From NCBI RefSeq assembly GCF_051020765.1, contig NW_027469365.1, forward strand, positions 116,832-180,831: a DNA stretch of 64,000 nt, in the 5' to 3' direction. How positions within the stretch are numbered: the first letter of the stretch is position 1; each line of letters opens with the position of its first letter. The translations under genes and the position numbers were made by a program. The notes under the pieces were generated by a model, which was not told where the DNA came from, searched no databases, and was given only the letters and a program-made list of their open reading frames with translations. The stretch is from Lasioglossum baleicum (Eukaryota; Arthropoda; Insecta; Hymenoptera; Halictidae). Below, one piece after another: positions 26,826 through 38,092 of this stretch.

Positions 26826-27917
26826 CATCCTCTCGCACGTGTTTTTACTCGACTAGCCTGCGGGAAGCATCCTCTCGCACGTGTTTTTACTCGACTAGTC
26901 TGCGGGAAGCATCCTCTCGCACGTGTTTTTACTCGACTAGTCTGCGGGATGCATCCTCTCGCACGTGTTTTTGCTCGACTAGCCTGCGGGATGCATCCTC
27001 TCGCACGTGCTTTTGCTCGACTAGCCTGCGGGATGCATCCTCTCGCACGTGTTTTTGCTCGACTAGCCTGCGGGATGCATCCTCTCGCACGTGTTTTTGC
27101 TCGACTAGCCTGCGGGATGCATCCTCTCGCACGTGTTTTTGCTCGACTAGCCTGCGGGATGCATCCTCTCGCACGTGTTTTTGCTCGACTAGCCATGCGC
27201 ATCCCAAAAAACCTGCGCATGCGCATCCCAAAAAACCTGCGCATGCGCATCCCACAAAACCTGCGCATGCGCATCCCACAAAACCTCGCACGTGTTTGTG
27301 CTCGACTAGCCTGCGGGATGCATCCTCTCGCACGTGTTTTTACTCGACTAGCCTGCGGGATGCGTCCTCTCGCACGTGTTTTTACTCGACTAGCCTGCGG
27401 GATGCATCCTCTCGCACGTGTTTTTACTCGACTAGCCTGCGGGAAGCATCCCCTCGCACGTGTTTTTACTCGACTAGTCTGCGGGATGCATCCTCTCGCA
27501 CGTGTTTTTGCTCGACTAGCCTGCGGGATGCATCCTCTCGCACGTGTTTTTGCTCGACTAGCCTGCGGGATGCATCCTCTCGCACGTGTATTTGCTCGAC
27601 TAGCCTGCGGGATGCATCCTCTCGCACGTGTATTTGCTCGACTAGCCTGCGGGATGCATCCTCTCGCACGTGTTTGTGCTCGACTAGCCTGCGGGATGCA
27701 TCCTCTCGCACGTGTTTTTACTTGACTAGCCTGCGGGATGCATCCTCTCGCACGTGTTTTTGCTCGACTAGCCTGCGGGATGCATCCTCTCGCACGTGTT
27801 TTTGCTCGACTAGCCTGCGGGATGCATCCTCTCGCACGTGTTTTTGCTCGACTAGCCTGCGGGATGCATCCTCTCGCACGTGTTTTTGCTCGACTAGCCA
27901 TGCGCATCCCAAAAAGC
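26304..27917. repeat. 1614-bp tandem duplication, first copy
   Basis: The markers are the GTTTTTTTAC monomer (26754 and 28368), the four-unit cassette (27194 and 28808), and the variant-trio ends (TGA ending at 27725 and 29339). All pairs are 1614 bp apart. The segment overlaps the second 573-bp copy, so the 573-bp duplication came first. Confidence 0.86.
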
Positions 27918-27940
27918 CTGCGCATGCGCATCCCACAAAA
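27899..27940. repeat. Hybrid two-unit cassette marking an exchange breakpoint
   Basis: The first unit has the rare A tract AAAAAG, which otherwise marks four-unit cassettes at 7802, 11360, 29513 and 54714. The second unit and everything downstream match the two-unit cassette at 26285. The cassette thus joins the left part of a 29513-type cassette to the right part of a 26285-type cassette. This is the product expected from an unequal exchange inside the 24-bp repeat that also made the 1614-bp duplication. Confidence 0.87.
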
Positions 27941-29531
27941 CTTCGCACGTGTTTTTACTCGACTAGCCTGCGGGATGCATCCTCTCGCACGTGTTTTTAC
28001 TCGACTAGCCTGTTGGATGCATCCTCTCGCACGTGTTTTTGCTCGACTAGCCTGCGGGATGCATCCTCTCGCACGTGTTTTTACTCGACTAGCCTGCGGG
28101 ATTCATCCTCTCGCACGTGCTTTTACTCGACTAGCCTGCGGGATGCATTCTCTCGCACGTGTTTTTGCTCGACTAGCCTGCAGGATTCATCCTCTCGCAC
28201 GTGTTTTTACTCGACTAGCCTGCGGGATGAATCCTCTCGCACGTGTTTTTGCTCGACTAGCCTGCGGGATGCATCCTCTCGCACGTGTTTTTGCTCGACT
28301 AGCCTGCGGGACGCATCCTCTCGCACGTGTTTTTACTCGACTAGCCTGCGGGATGCATCCTCCCGCACGTTTTTTTACTCGACTAGCCTGCGGGAAGCAT
28401 CCTCTTGCACGTGTTTTTACTCGACTAGCCTGCGGGATGCATCCTCTCGCACGTGTTTTTACTCGACTAGCCTGCGGGAAGCATCCTCTCGCACGTGTTT
28501 TTACTCGACTAGTCTGCGGGAAGCATCCTCTCGCACGTGTTTTTACTCGACTAGTCTGCGGGATGCATCCTCTCGCACGTGTTTTTGCTCGACTAGCCTG
28601 CGGGATGCATCCTCTCGCACGTGCTTTTGCTCGACTAGCCTGCGGGATGCATCCTCTCGCACGTGTTTTTGCTCGACTAGCCTGCGGGATGCATCCTCTC
28701 GCACGTGTTTTTGCTCGACTAGCCTGCGGGATGCATCCTCTCGCACGTGTTTTTGCTCGACTAGCCTGCGGGATGCATCCTCTCGCACGTGTTTTTGCTC
28801 GACTAGCCATGCGCATCCCAAAAAACCTGCGCATGCGCATCCCAAAAAACCTGCGCATGCGCATCCCACAAAACCTGCGCATGCGCATCCCACAAAACCT
28901 CGCACGTGTTTGTGCTCGACTAGCCTGCGGGATGCATCCTCTCGCACGTGTTTTTACTCGACTAGCCTGCGGGATGCGTCCTCTCGCACGTGTTTTTACT
29001 CGACTAGCCTGCGGGATGCATCCTCTCGCACGTGTTTTTACTCGACTAGCCTGCGGGAAGCATCCCCTCGCACGTGTTTTTACTCGACTAGTCTGCGGGA
29101 TGCATCCTCTCGCACGTGTTTTTGCTCGACTAGCCTGCGGGATGCATCCTCTCGCACGTGTTTTTGCTCGACTAGCCTGCGGGATGCATCCTCTCGCACG
29201 TGTATTTGCTCGACTAGCCTGCGGGATGCATCCTCTCGCACGTGTATTTGCTCGACTAGCCTGCGGGATGCATCCTCTCGCACGTGTTTGTGCTCGACTA
29301 GCCTGCGGGATGCATCCTCTCGCACGTGTTTTTACTTGACTAGCCTGCGGGATGCATCCTCTCGCACGTGTTTTTGCTCGACTAGCCTGCGGGATGCATC
29401 CTCTCGCACGTGTTTTTGCTCGACTAGCCTGCGGGATGCATCCTCTCGCACGTGTTTTTGCTCGACTAGCCTGCGGGATGCATCCTCTCGCACGTGTTTT
29501 TGCTCGACTAGCCATGCGCATCCCAAAAAGC
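27918..29531. repeat. 1614-bp tandem duplication, second copy
   Basis: This is the second copy of 26304-27917. Its first boundary lies inside the two-unit cassette at 27899 and its last inside the four-unit cassette at 29513. Before the cassettes at 27899 and 29513 there are four monomers with G after T5. The relative at 11.1 kb has six monomers, two of them with A after T5, which explains an 84-bp change of offset (18,237 to 18,153 bp). Confidence 0.86.
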
Positions 29532-32500
29532 CTGCGCATGCGCATCCCAAAAAACCTGCGCATGCGCATCCCACAAAACCTGCGCATGCGCATCCCACAA
29601 AACTTCGCACGTGTTTTTACTCGACTAGCCTGCGGGATGCATCCTCTCGCACGTGTTTTTGCTCGACTAGCCTGCGGGATGCATCCTCTCGCACGTGTTT
29701 TTACTCGACTAGCCTGCGGGATGCATCCTCTCGCACGTGTTTTTGCTCGACTAGCCTGCGGGATGCATCCTCTCGCACGTGTTTTTACTCGACTAGCCTG
29801 CGGGATTCATCCTCTCGCACGTGCTTTTACTCGACTAGCCTGCGGGATGCATCCTCTCGCACGTGTTTTTGCTCGACTAGCCTGCAGGATTCATCCTCTC
29901 GCACGTGTTTTTACTCGACTAGCCTGCGGGATGAATCCTCTCGCACGTGTTTTTGCTCGACTAGCCTGCGGGATGCATCCTCTCGCACGTGTTTTTGCTC
30001 GACTAGCCTGCGGGATGCATCCTCTCGCACGTGTTTTTGCTCGACTATCCTGCGGGATGCATCCTCTCGCACGTGTTTTTGCTCGACTAGCCTGCGGGAT
30101 GCATCCTCTCGCACGTGTTTTTGCTCGACTAGCCTGCGGGATGCATCCTCTCGCACGTGTTTTTACTCGACTAGCCTGCGGGATGCATCCTCTCGCACGT
30201 GTTTTTGCTCGACTAGCCTGCGGGATGCATCCTCTCGCACGTGTTTTTGCTCGACTAGCCATGCGCATCCCAAAAAACCTGTGCATGCGCATCCCAAAAA
30301 ACCTGCGCATGCGCATCCCACAAAACTTCGCACGTGTTTTTACTCGACTAGCCTGCGGGATGCATCCTCTCGCACGTGTTTTTACTCGACTAGCCTGCGG
30401 GATGCATCCTCTCGCACGTGTTTGTGCTCGACTAGCCTGCGGGATGCATCCTCTCGCACGTGTTTTTACTTGACTAGGCTGCGGGATGCATCCTCTCGCA
30501 CGTGTTTTTGCTCGACTAGCCTGCGGGATGCATCCTCTCGCACGTATTTTTGCTCGACTAGCCTGCGGGATGCATCCTCTCGCACGTGTTTTTACTCGAC
30601 AAGCCTGCGGGATGCATCCTCTCGCACGTGTTTTTGCTCGACTAGCCTGCGGGATGCATCCTCTCGCACGTGTTTTTACTCGACTAGCCTGCGGGATTCA
30701 TCTCGCACGTGCTTTTACTCGACTAGCCTGCGGGATGCATCCTCTCGCACGTGTTTTTGCTCGACTAGCCTGCAGGATTCATCCTCTCGCACGTGTTTTT
30801 ACTCGACTAGCCTGCGGGATGCATCCTCTCGCACGTGTTTTTACTCGACTAGCCTGCGGGACGCATCCTCTCGCACGTGTTTTTACTCGACTAGTCTGCG
30901 GGATGCATCCTCTCGCACGTGTTTTTGCTCGACTAGCCTGCGGGATGCATCCTCTCGCACGTGTTTTTGCTCGACTAGCCTGCGGGATGCATCCTCTCGC
31001 ACGTGTTTTTACTCGACTAGCCATGCGCATCCCAAAAAACCTGCGCATGCGCATCCCACAAAACCTGCGCATGCGCATCCCACAAAACTTCGCACGTGTT
31101 TTTACTCGACTAGCCTGCGGGATGCATCCTCTCGCACGTGTTTTTGCTCGACTAGCCTGCGGGATGCATCCTCTCGCACGTGTTTTTACTCGACTAGCCT
31201 GCGGGATGCATCCTCTCGCACGTGTTTTTGCTCGACTAGCCTGCGGGATGCATCCTCTCGCACGTGTTTTTACTCGACTAGCCTGCGGGATTCATCCTCT
31301 CGCACGTGCTTTTACTCGACTAGCCTGCGGGATGCATCCTCTCGCACGTGTTTTTGCTCGACTAGCCTGCAGGATTCATCCTCTCGCACGTGTTTTTACT
31401 CGACTAGCCTGCGGGATGAATCCTCTCGCACGTGTTTTTGCTCGACTAGCCTGCGGGATGCATCCTCTCGCACGTGTTTTTACTCGACTAGCCTGCGGGA
31501 TGCATCCTCTCGCACGTGTTTTTACTCGACTAGCCTGCGGGATGCATCCTCTCGCACGTGTTTTTACTCGACTAGCCTGCGGGAAGCATCCTCTCGCACG
31601 TGTTTTTACTCGACTAGACTGCGGGATGCATCCTCTCGCACGTGTTTTTGCTCGACTAGCCTGCGGGATGCATCCTCTCGCACGTGTTTTTGCTCGACTA
31701 GCCTGCGGGATGCATCCTCTCGCACGTGTTTTTGCTCGACTAGCCATGCGCATCCCAAAAAACCTGTGCATGCGCATCCCAAAAAACCTGCGCATGCGCA
31801 TCCCACAAAACTTCGCACGTGTTTTTACTCGACTAGCCTGCGGGATGCATCCTCTCGCACGTGTTTTTACTCGACTAGCCTGCGGGATGCATCCTCTCGC
31901 ACGTGTTTGTGCTCGACTAGCCTGCGGGATGCATCCTCTCGCACGTGTTTTTACTTGACTAGGCTGCGGGATGCATCCTCTCGCACGTGTTTTTGCTCGA
32001 CTAGCCTGCGGGATGCATCCTCTCGCACGTGTTTTTGCTCGACTAGCCTGCGGGATGCATCCTCTCGCACGTGTTTTTACTCGACTAGCCATGCGCATCC
32101 CAAAAAACCTGCGCATGCGCATCCCAAAAAACCTGCGCATGCGCATCCCACAAAACCTGCGCATGCGCATCCCACAAAACTTCGCACGTGTTTTTACTCG
32201 ACTAGCCTGCGGGATGCATCCTCTCGCACGTGTTTTTGCTCGACTAGCCTGCGGGATGCATCCTCTCGCACGTGTTTTTGCTCGACTAGCCTGCGGGATG
32301 CATCCTCTCGCACGTGTTTTTACTCGACTAGCCTGCGGGATTCATCCTCTCGCACGTGCTTTTACTCGACTAGCCTGCGGGATGCATCCTCTCGCACGTG
32401 TTTTTGCTCGACTAGCCTGCAGGATTCATCCTCTCGCACGTGTTTTTACTCGACTAGCCTGCGGGATGAATCCTCTCGCACGTGTTTTTACTCGACTAGA

Positions 32501-33290
32501 CTGCGGGATGCATCCTCTCGCACGTGTTTTTGCTCGACTAGCCTGCGGGATGCATCCTCTCGCACGTGTTTTTGCTCGACTAGCCTGCGGGATGCATCCT
32601 CTCGCACGTGTATTTGCTCGACTAGCCTGCGGGATGCATCCTCTCGCACGTGTTTGTGCTCGACTAGCCTGCGGGATGCATCCTCTCGCACGTGTTTTTA
32701 CTTGACTAGCCTGCGGGATGCATCCTCTCGCACGTGTTTTTGCTCGACTAGCCTGCGGGATGCATCCTCTCGCACGTGTTTTTGCTCGACTAGCCTGCGG
32801 GATGCATCCTCTCGCACGTGTTTTTACTCGACTAGCCATGCGCATCCCAAAAAACCTGCGCATGCGCATCCCAAAAAACCTGCGCATGCGCATCCCACAA
32901 AACTTCGCACGTGTTTTTACTCGACTAGCCTGCGGGATGCATCCTCTCGCACGTGTTTTTACTCGACTAGCCTGCGGGATGCATCCTCTCGCACGTGTTT
33001 TTGCTCGACTAGCCTGCGGGATGCATCCTCTCGCACGTGTTTTTGCTCGACTAGCCTGCGGGATGCATCCTCTCGCACGTGTATTTGCTCGACTAGCCTG
33101 CGGGATGCATCCTCTCGCACGTGTTTGTGCTCGACTAGCCTGCGGGATGCATCCACTCGCACGTGTTTTTACTTGACTAGCCTGCGGGATGCATCCTCTC
33201 GCACGTGTTTTTGCTCGACTAGCCTGCGGGATGCATCCTCTCGCACGTGTTTTTACTCGACTAGCCTGCGGGATTCATCCTCTCGCACGT
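29531..33290. repeat. Copy of 11.4-15.7 kb with length changes
   Basis: The block follows 11.4-13.8 kb at an offset of 18,153 bp, falling to 18,129 bp after the cassette at 31022. That cassette has three units where its relative at 12869 has four. Around 32.0-32.7 kb the order is shortened relative to 13.8-15.1 kb. From 32837 the match continues at 17,586 bp. No gene is present. Confidence 0.8.
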
Positions 33291-34303
33291 GCTTTTACTC
33301 GACTAGCCTGCGGGATGCATCCTCTCGCACGTGTTTTTGCTCGACTAGCCTGCAGGATTCATCCACTCGCACGTGTTTTTACTCGACTAGCCTGCGGGAT
33401 GAATCCTCTCGCACGTGTTTTTGCTCGACTAGCCTGCGGGATGCATCCTCTCGCACGTGTTTTTGCTCGACTAGCCTGCGGGATGCATCCTCTCGCACGT
33501 GTTTTTGCTCGACTATCCTGCGGGATGCATCCTCTCGCACGTGTTTTTGCTCGACTAGCCTGCGGGATGCATCCTCTCGCACGTGTTTTTGCTCGACTAG
33601 CCTGCTGGATGCATCCTCTCGCACGTGTTTTTACTCGACTAGCCTGCGGGATGCATCCTCTCGCACGTGTTTTTGCTCGACTAGCCTGCGGGATGCATCC
33701 TCTCGCACGTGTTTTTGCTCGACTAGCCATGCGCATCCCAAAAAACCTGTGCATGCGCATCCCAAAAAACCTGCGCATGCGCATCCCACAAAACTTCGCA
33801 CGTGTTTTTACTCGACTAGCCTGCGGGATGCATCCTCTCGCACGTGTTTTTACTCGACTAGCCTGCGGGATGCATCCTCTCGCACGTGTTTGTGCTCGAC
33901 TAGCCTGCGGGATGCATCCTCTCGCACGTGTTTTTACTTGACTAGGCTGCGGGATGCATCCTCTCGCACGTGTTTTTGTTCGACTAGCCTGCGGGATGCA
34001 TCCTCTCGCACGTGTTTTTGCTCGACTAGCCTGCGGGATGCATCCTCTCGCACGTGTTTTTACTCGACAAGCCTGCGGGATGCATCCTCTCGCACGTGTT
34101 TTTGCTCGACTAGCCTGCGGGATGCATCCTCTCGCACGTGTTTTTACTCGACTAGCCTGCGGGATTCATCTCGCACGTGCTTTTACTCGACTAGCCTGCG
34201 GGATGCATCCTCTCGCACGTGTTTTTGCTCGACTAGCCTGCAGGATTCATCCTCTCGCACGTGTTTTTACTCGACTAGCCTGCGGGATTCATCCTCTCGC
34301 ACG
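33290..34303. repeat. 1014-bp tandem duplication, first copy
   Basis: The paired markers are cassettes at 33728 and 34742, CATCCACTCGC in a GCAGGATT monomer at about 33361 and 34375, and the rare TTTTTGTTCGAC monomer at about 33978 and 34992. All are 1014 bp apart. The relative at 15.7-16.7 kb has the segment once. Confidence 0.87.
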
Positions 34304-35317
34304 TGCTTTTACTCGACTAGCCTGCGGGATGCATCCTCTCGCACGTGTTTTTGCTCGACTAGCCTGCAGGATTCATCCACTCGCACGTGTTTTTACTCGA
34401 CTAGCCTGCGGGATGAATCCTCTCGCACGTGTTTTTGCTCGACTAGCCTGCGGGATGCATCCTCTCGCACGTGTTTTTGCTCGACTAGCCTGCGGGATGC
34501 ATCCTCTCGCACGTGTTTTTGCTCGACTATCCTGCGGGATGCATCCTCTCGCACGTGTTTTTGCTCGACTAGCCTGCGGGATGCATCCTCTCGCACGTGT
34601 TTTTGCTCGACTAGCCTGCTGGATGCATCCTCTCGCACGTGTTTTTACTCGACTAGCCTGCGGGATGCATCCTCTCGCACGTGTTTTTGCTCGACTAGCC
34701 TGCGGGATGCATCCTCTCGCACGTGTTTTTGCTCGACTAGCCATGCGCATCCCAAAAAACCTGTGCATGCGCATCCCAAAAAACCTGCGCATGCGCATCC
34801 CACAAAACTTCGCACGTGTTTTTACTCGACTAGCCTGCGGGATGCATCCTCTCGCACGTGTTTTTACTCGACTAGCCTGCGGGATGCATCCTCTCGCACG
34901 TGTTTGTGCTCGACTAGCCTGCGGGATGCATCCTCTCGCACGTGTTTTTACTTGACTAGGCTGCGGGATGCATCCTCTCGCACGTGTTTTTGTTCGACTA
35001 GCCTGCGGGATGCATCCTCTCGCACGTGTTTTTGCTCGACTAGCCTGCGGGATGCATCCTCTCGCACGTGTTTTTACTCGACAAGCCTGCGGGATGCATC
35101 CTCTCGCACGTGTTTTTGCTCGACTAGCCTGCGGGATGCATCCTCTCGCACGTGTTTTTACTCGACTAGCCTGCGGGATTCATCTCGCACGTGCTTTTAC
35201 TCGACTAGCCTGCGGGATGCATCCTCTCGCACGTGTTTTTGCTCGACTAGCCTGCAGGATTCATCCTCTCGCACGTGTTTTTACTCGACTAGCCTGCGGG
35301 ATGCATCCTCTCGCACG
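34304..35317. repeat. 1014-bp tandem duplication, second copy
   Basis: This is the second copy of 33290-34303. It raises the offset to the 16-17 kb relatives from 17,586 to 18,600 bp. It carries a 39-bp monomer near 35175 that matches the one near 34161. Confidence 0.87.
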
Positions 35318-38090
35318 TGTTTTTACTCGACTAGCCTGCGGGACGCATCCTCTCGCACGTGTTTTTACTCGACTAGTCTGCGGGATGCATCCTCTCGCAC
35401 GTGTTTTTGCTCGACTAGCCTGCGGGATGCATCCTCTCGCACGTGTTTTTGCTCGACTAGCCTGCGGGATGCATCCTCTCGCACGTGTTTTTACTCGACT
35501 AGCCATGCGCATCCCAAAAAACCTGCGCATGCGCATCCCAAAAAACCTGCGCATGCGCATCCCACAAAACCTGCGCATGCGCATCCCACAAAACTTCGCA
35601 CGTGTTTTTACTCGACTAGCCTGCGGGATGCATCCTCTCGCACGTGTTTTTGCTCGACTAGCCTGCGGGATGCATCCTCTCGCACGTGTTTTTACTCGAC
35701 TAGCCTGCGGGATGCATCCTCTCGCACGTGTTTTTGCTCGACTAGCCTGCGGGATGCATCCTCTCGCACGTGTTTTTACTCGACTAGCCTGCGGGATTCA
35801 TCCTCTCGCACGTGCTTTTACTCGACTAGCCTGCGGGATGCATCCTCTCGCACGTGTTTTTGCTCGACTAGCCTGCAGGATTCATCCTCTCGCACGTGTT
35901 TTTACTCGACTAGCCTGCGGGATGAATCCTCTCGCACGTGTTTTTGCTCGACTAGCCTGCGGGATGCATCCTCTCGCACGTGTTTTTACTCGACTAGCCT
36001 GCGGGATGCATCCTCTCGCACGTGTTTTTACTCGACTAGCCTGCGGGATGCATCCTCTCGCACGTGTTTTTACTCGACTAGCCTGCGGGAAGCATCCTCT
36101 CGCACGTGTTTTTACTCGACTAGACTGCGGGATGCATCCTCTCGCACGTGTTTTTGCTCGACTAGCCTGCGGGATGCATCCTCTCGCACGTGTTTTTGCT
36201 CGACTAGCCTGCGGGATGCATCCTCTCGCACGTGTATTTGCTCGACTAGCCTGCGGGATGCATCCTCTCGCACGTGTTTGTGCTCGACTAGCCTGCGGGA
36301 TGCATCCTCTCGCACGTGTTTTTACTTGACTAGCCTGCGGGATGCATCCTCTCGCACGTGTTTTTGCTCGACTAGCCTGCGGGATGCATCCTCTCGCACG
36401 TGTTTTTGCTCGACTAGCCTGCGGGATGCATCCTCTCGCACGTGTTTTTACTCGACTAGCCATGCGCATCCCAAAAAACCTGCGCATGCGCATCCCAAAA
36501 AACCTGCGCATGCGCATCCCACAAAACTTCGCACGTGTTTTTACTCGACTAGCCTGCGGGATGCATCCTCTCGCACGTGTTTTTACTCGACTAGCCTGCG
36601 GGATGCATCCTCTCGCACGTGTTTTTGCTCGACTAGCCTGCGGGATGCATCCTCTCGCACGTGTTTTTGCTCGACTAGCCTGCGGGATGCATCCTCTCGC
36701 ACGTGTATTTGCTCGACTAGCCTGCGGGATGCATCCTCTCGCACGTGTTTGTGCTCGACTAGCGTGCGGGATGCATCCACTCGCACGTGTTTTTACTTGA
36801 CTAGCCTGCGGGATGCATCCTCTCGCACGTGTTTTTGCTCGACTAGCCTGCGGGATGCATCCTCTCGCACGTGTTTTTGCTCGACTAGCCTGCGGGATGC
36901 ATCCTCTCGCACGTGTTTTTACTCGACTAGCCTGCGGGATGCATCCTCTCGCACGTGTTTTTGCTCGACTAGCCTGCGGGATGCATCCTCTCGCACGTGT
37001 TTTTGCTCGACTAGCCTGCGGGATGCATCCTCTCGCACGTGTTTTTACTCGACTAGCCTGCGGGATGCATCCTCTCGCACGTGTTTTTGCTCGACTAGCC
37101 TGCGGGATGCATCCTCTCGCACGTGTTTTTGCTCGACTAGCCATGCGCATCCCAAAAAACCTGCGCATGCGCATCCCACAAAACTTCGCACGTGTTTTTA
37201 CTCGACTAGCCTGCGGGATGCATCCTCTCGCACGTGTTTTTACTCGACTAGCCTGTTGGATGCATCCTCTCGCACGTGTTTTTGCTCGACTAGCCTGCGG
37301 GATGCATCCTCTCGCACGTGTTTTTACTCGACTAGCCTGCGGGATTCATCCTCTCGCACGTGCTTTTACTCGACTAGCCTGCGGGATGCATCCTCTCGCA
37401 CGTGTTTTTGCTCGACTAGCCTGCAGGATTCATCCTCTCGCACGTGTTTTTACTCGACTAGCCTGCGGGATGAATCCTCTCGCACGTGTTTTTGCTCGAC
37501 TAGCCTGCGGGATGCATCCTCTCGCACGTGTTTTTGCTCGACTAGCCTGCGGGACGCATCCTCTCGCACGTGTTTTTACTCGACTAGCCTGCGGGATGCA
37601 ACCTCTCGCACGTGTTTTTGCTCGACTAGCCTGCAGGATTCATCCTCTCGCACGTGTTTTTACTCGACTAGCCTGCGGGATGAATCCTCTCGCACGTGTT
37701 TTTGCTCGACTAGCCTGCGGGATGCATCCTCTCGCACGTGTTTTTACTCGACTAGCCTGCGGGATGCATCCTCTCGCACGTGTTTTTACTCGACTAGCCT
37801 GTTGGATGCATCCTCTCGCACGTGTTTTTGCTCGACTAGCCTGCAGGATGCATCCTCTCGCACGTGTTTTTACTCGACTAGCCTGCGGGATTCATCCTCT
37901 CGCACGTGCTTTTACTCGACTAGCCTGCGGGATGCATCCTCTCGCACGTGTTTTTGCTCGACTAGCCTGCAGGATTCATCCTCTCGCACGTGTTTTTACT
38001 CGACTAGCCTGCGGGATGAATCCTCTCGCACGTGTTTTTGCTCGACTAGCCTGCGGGATGCATCCTCTCGCACGTGTTTTTGCTCGACTA
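35318..38090. repeat. Copy of 16.7-18.9 kb, then local rearrangement
   Basis: The cassettes at 35504 and 37142 match 16904 and 18458 at 18,600-18,684 bp. The cassette at 36461 matches 17903 at 18,558 bp, where one monomer fewer lies before the cassette. Between 36.8 and 37.1 kb an extra short run of monomers is present. From about 37.6 kb the array repeats the GTTGG, GATTCAT, GCAGGATT, GATGAAT sequence, which leads into a small two-cassette unit (38093 and 38498, 405 bp apart). Confidence 0.75.
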
Positions 38091-38092
38091 GC

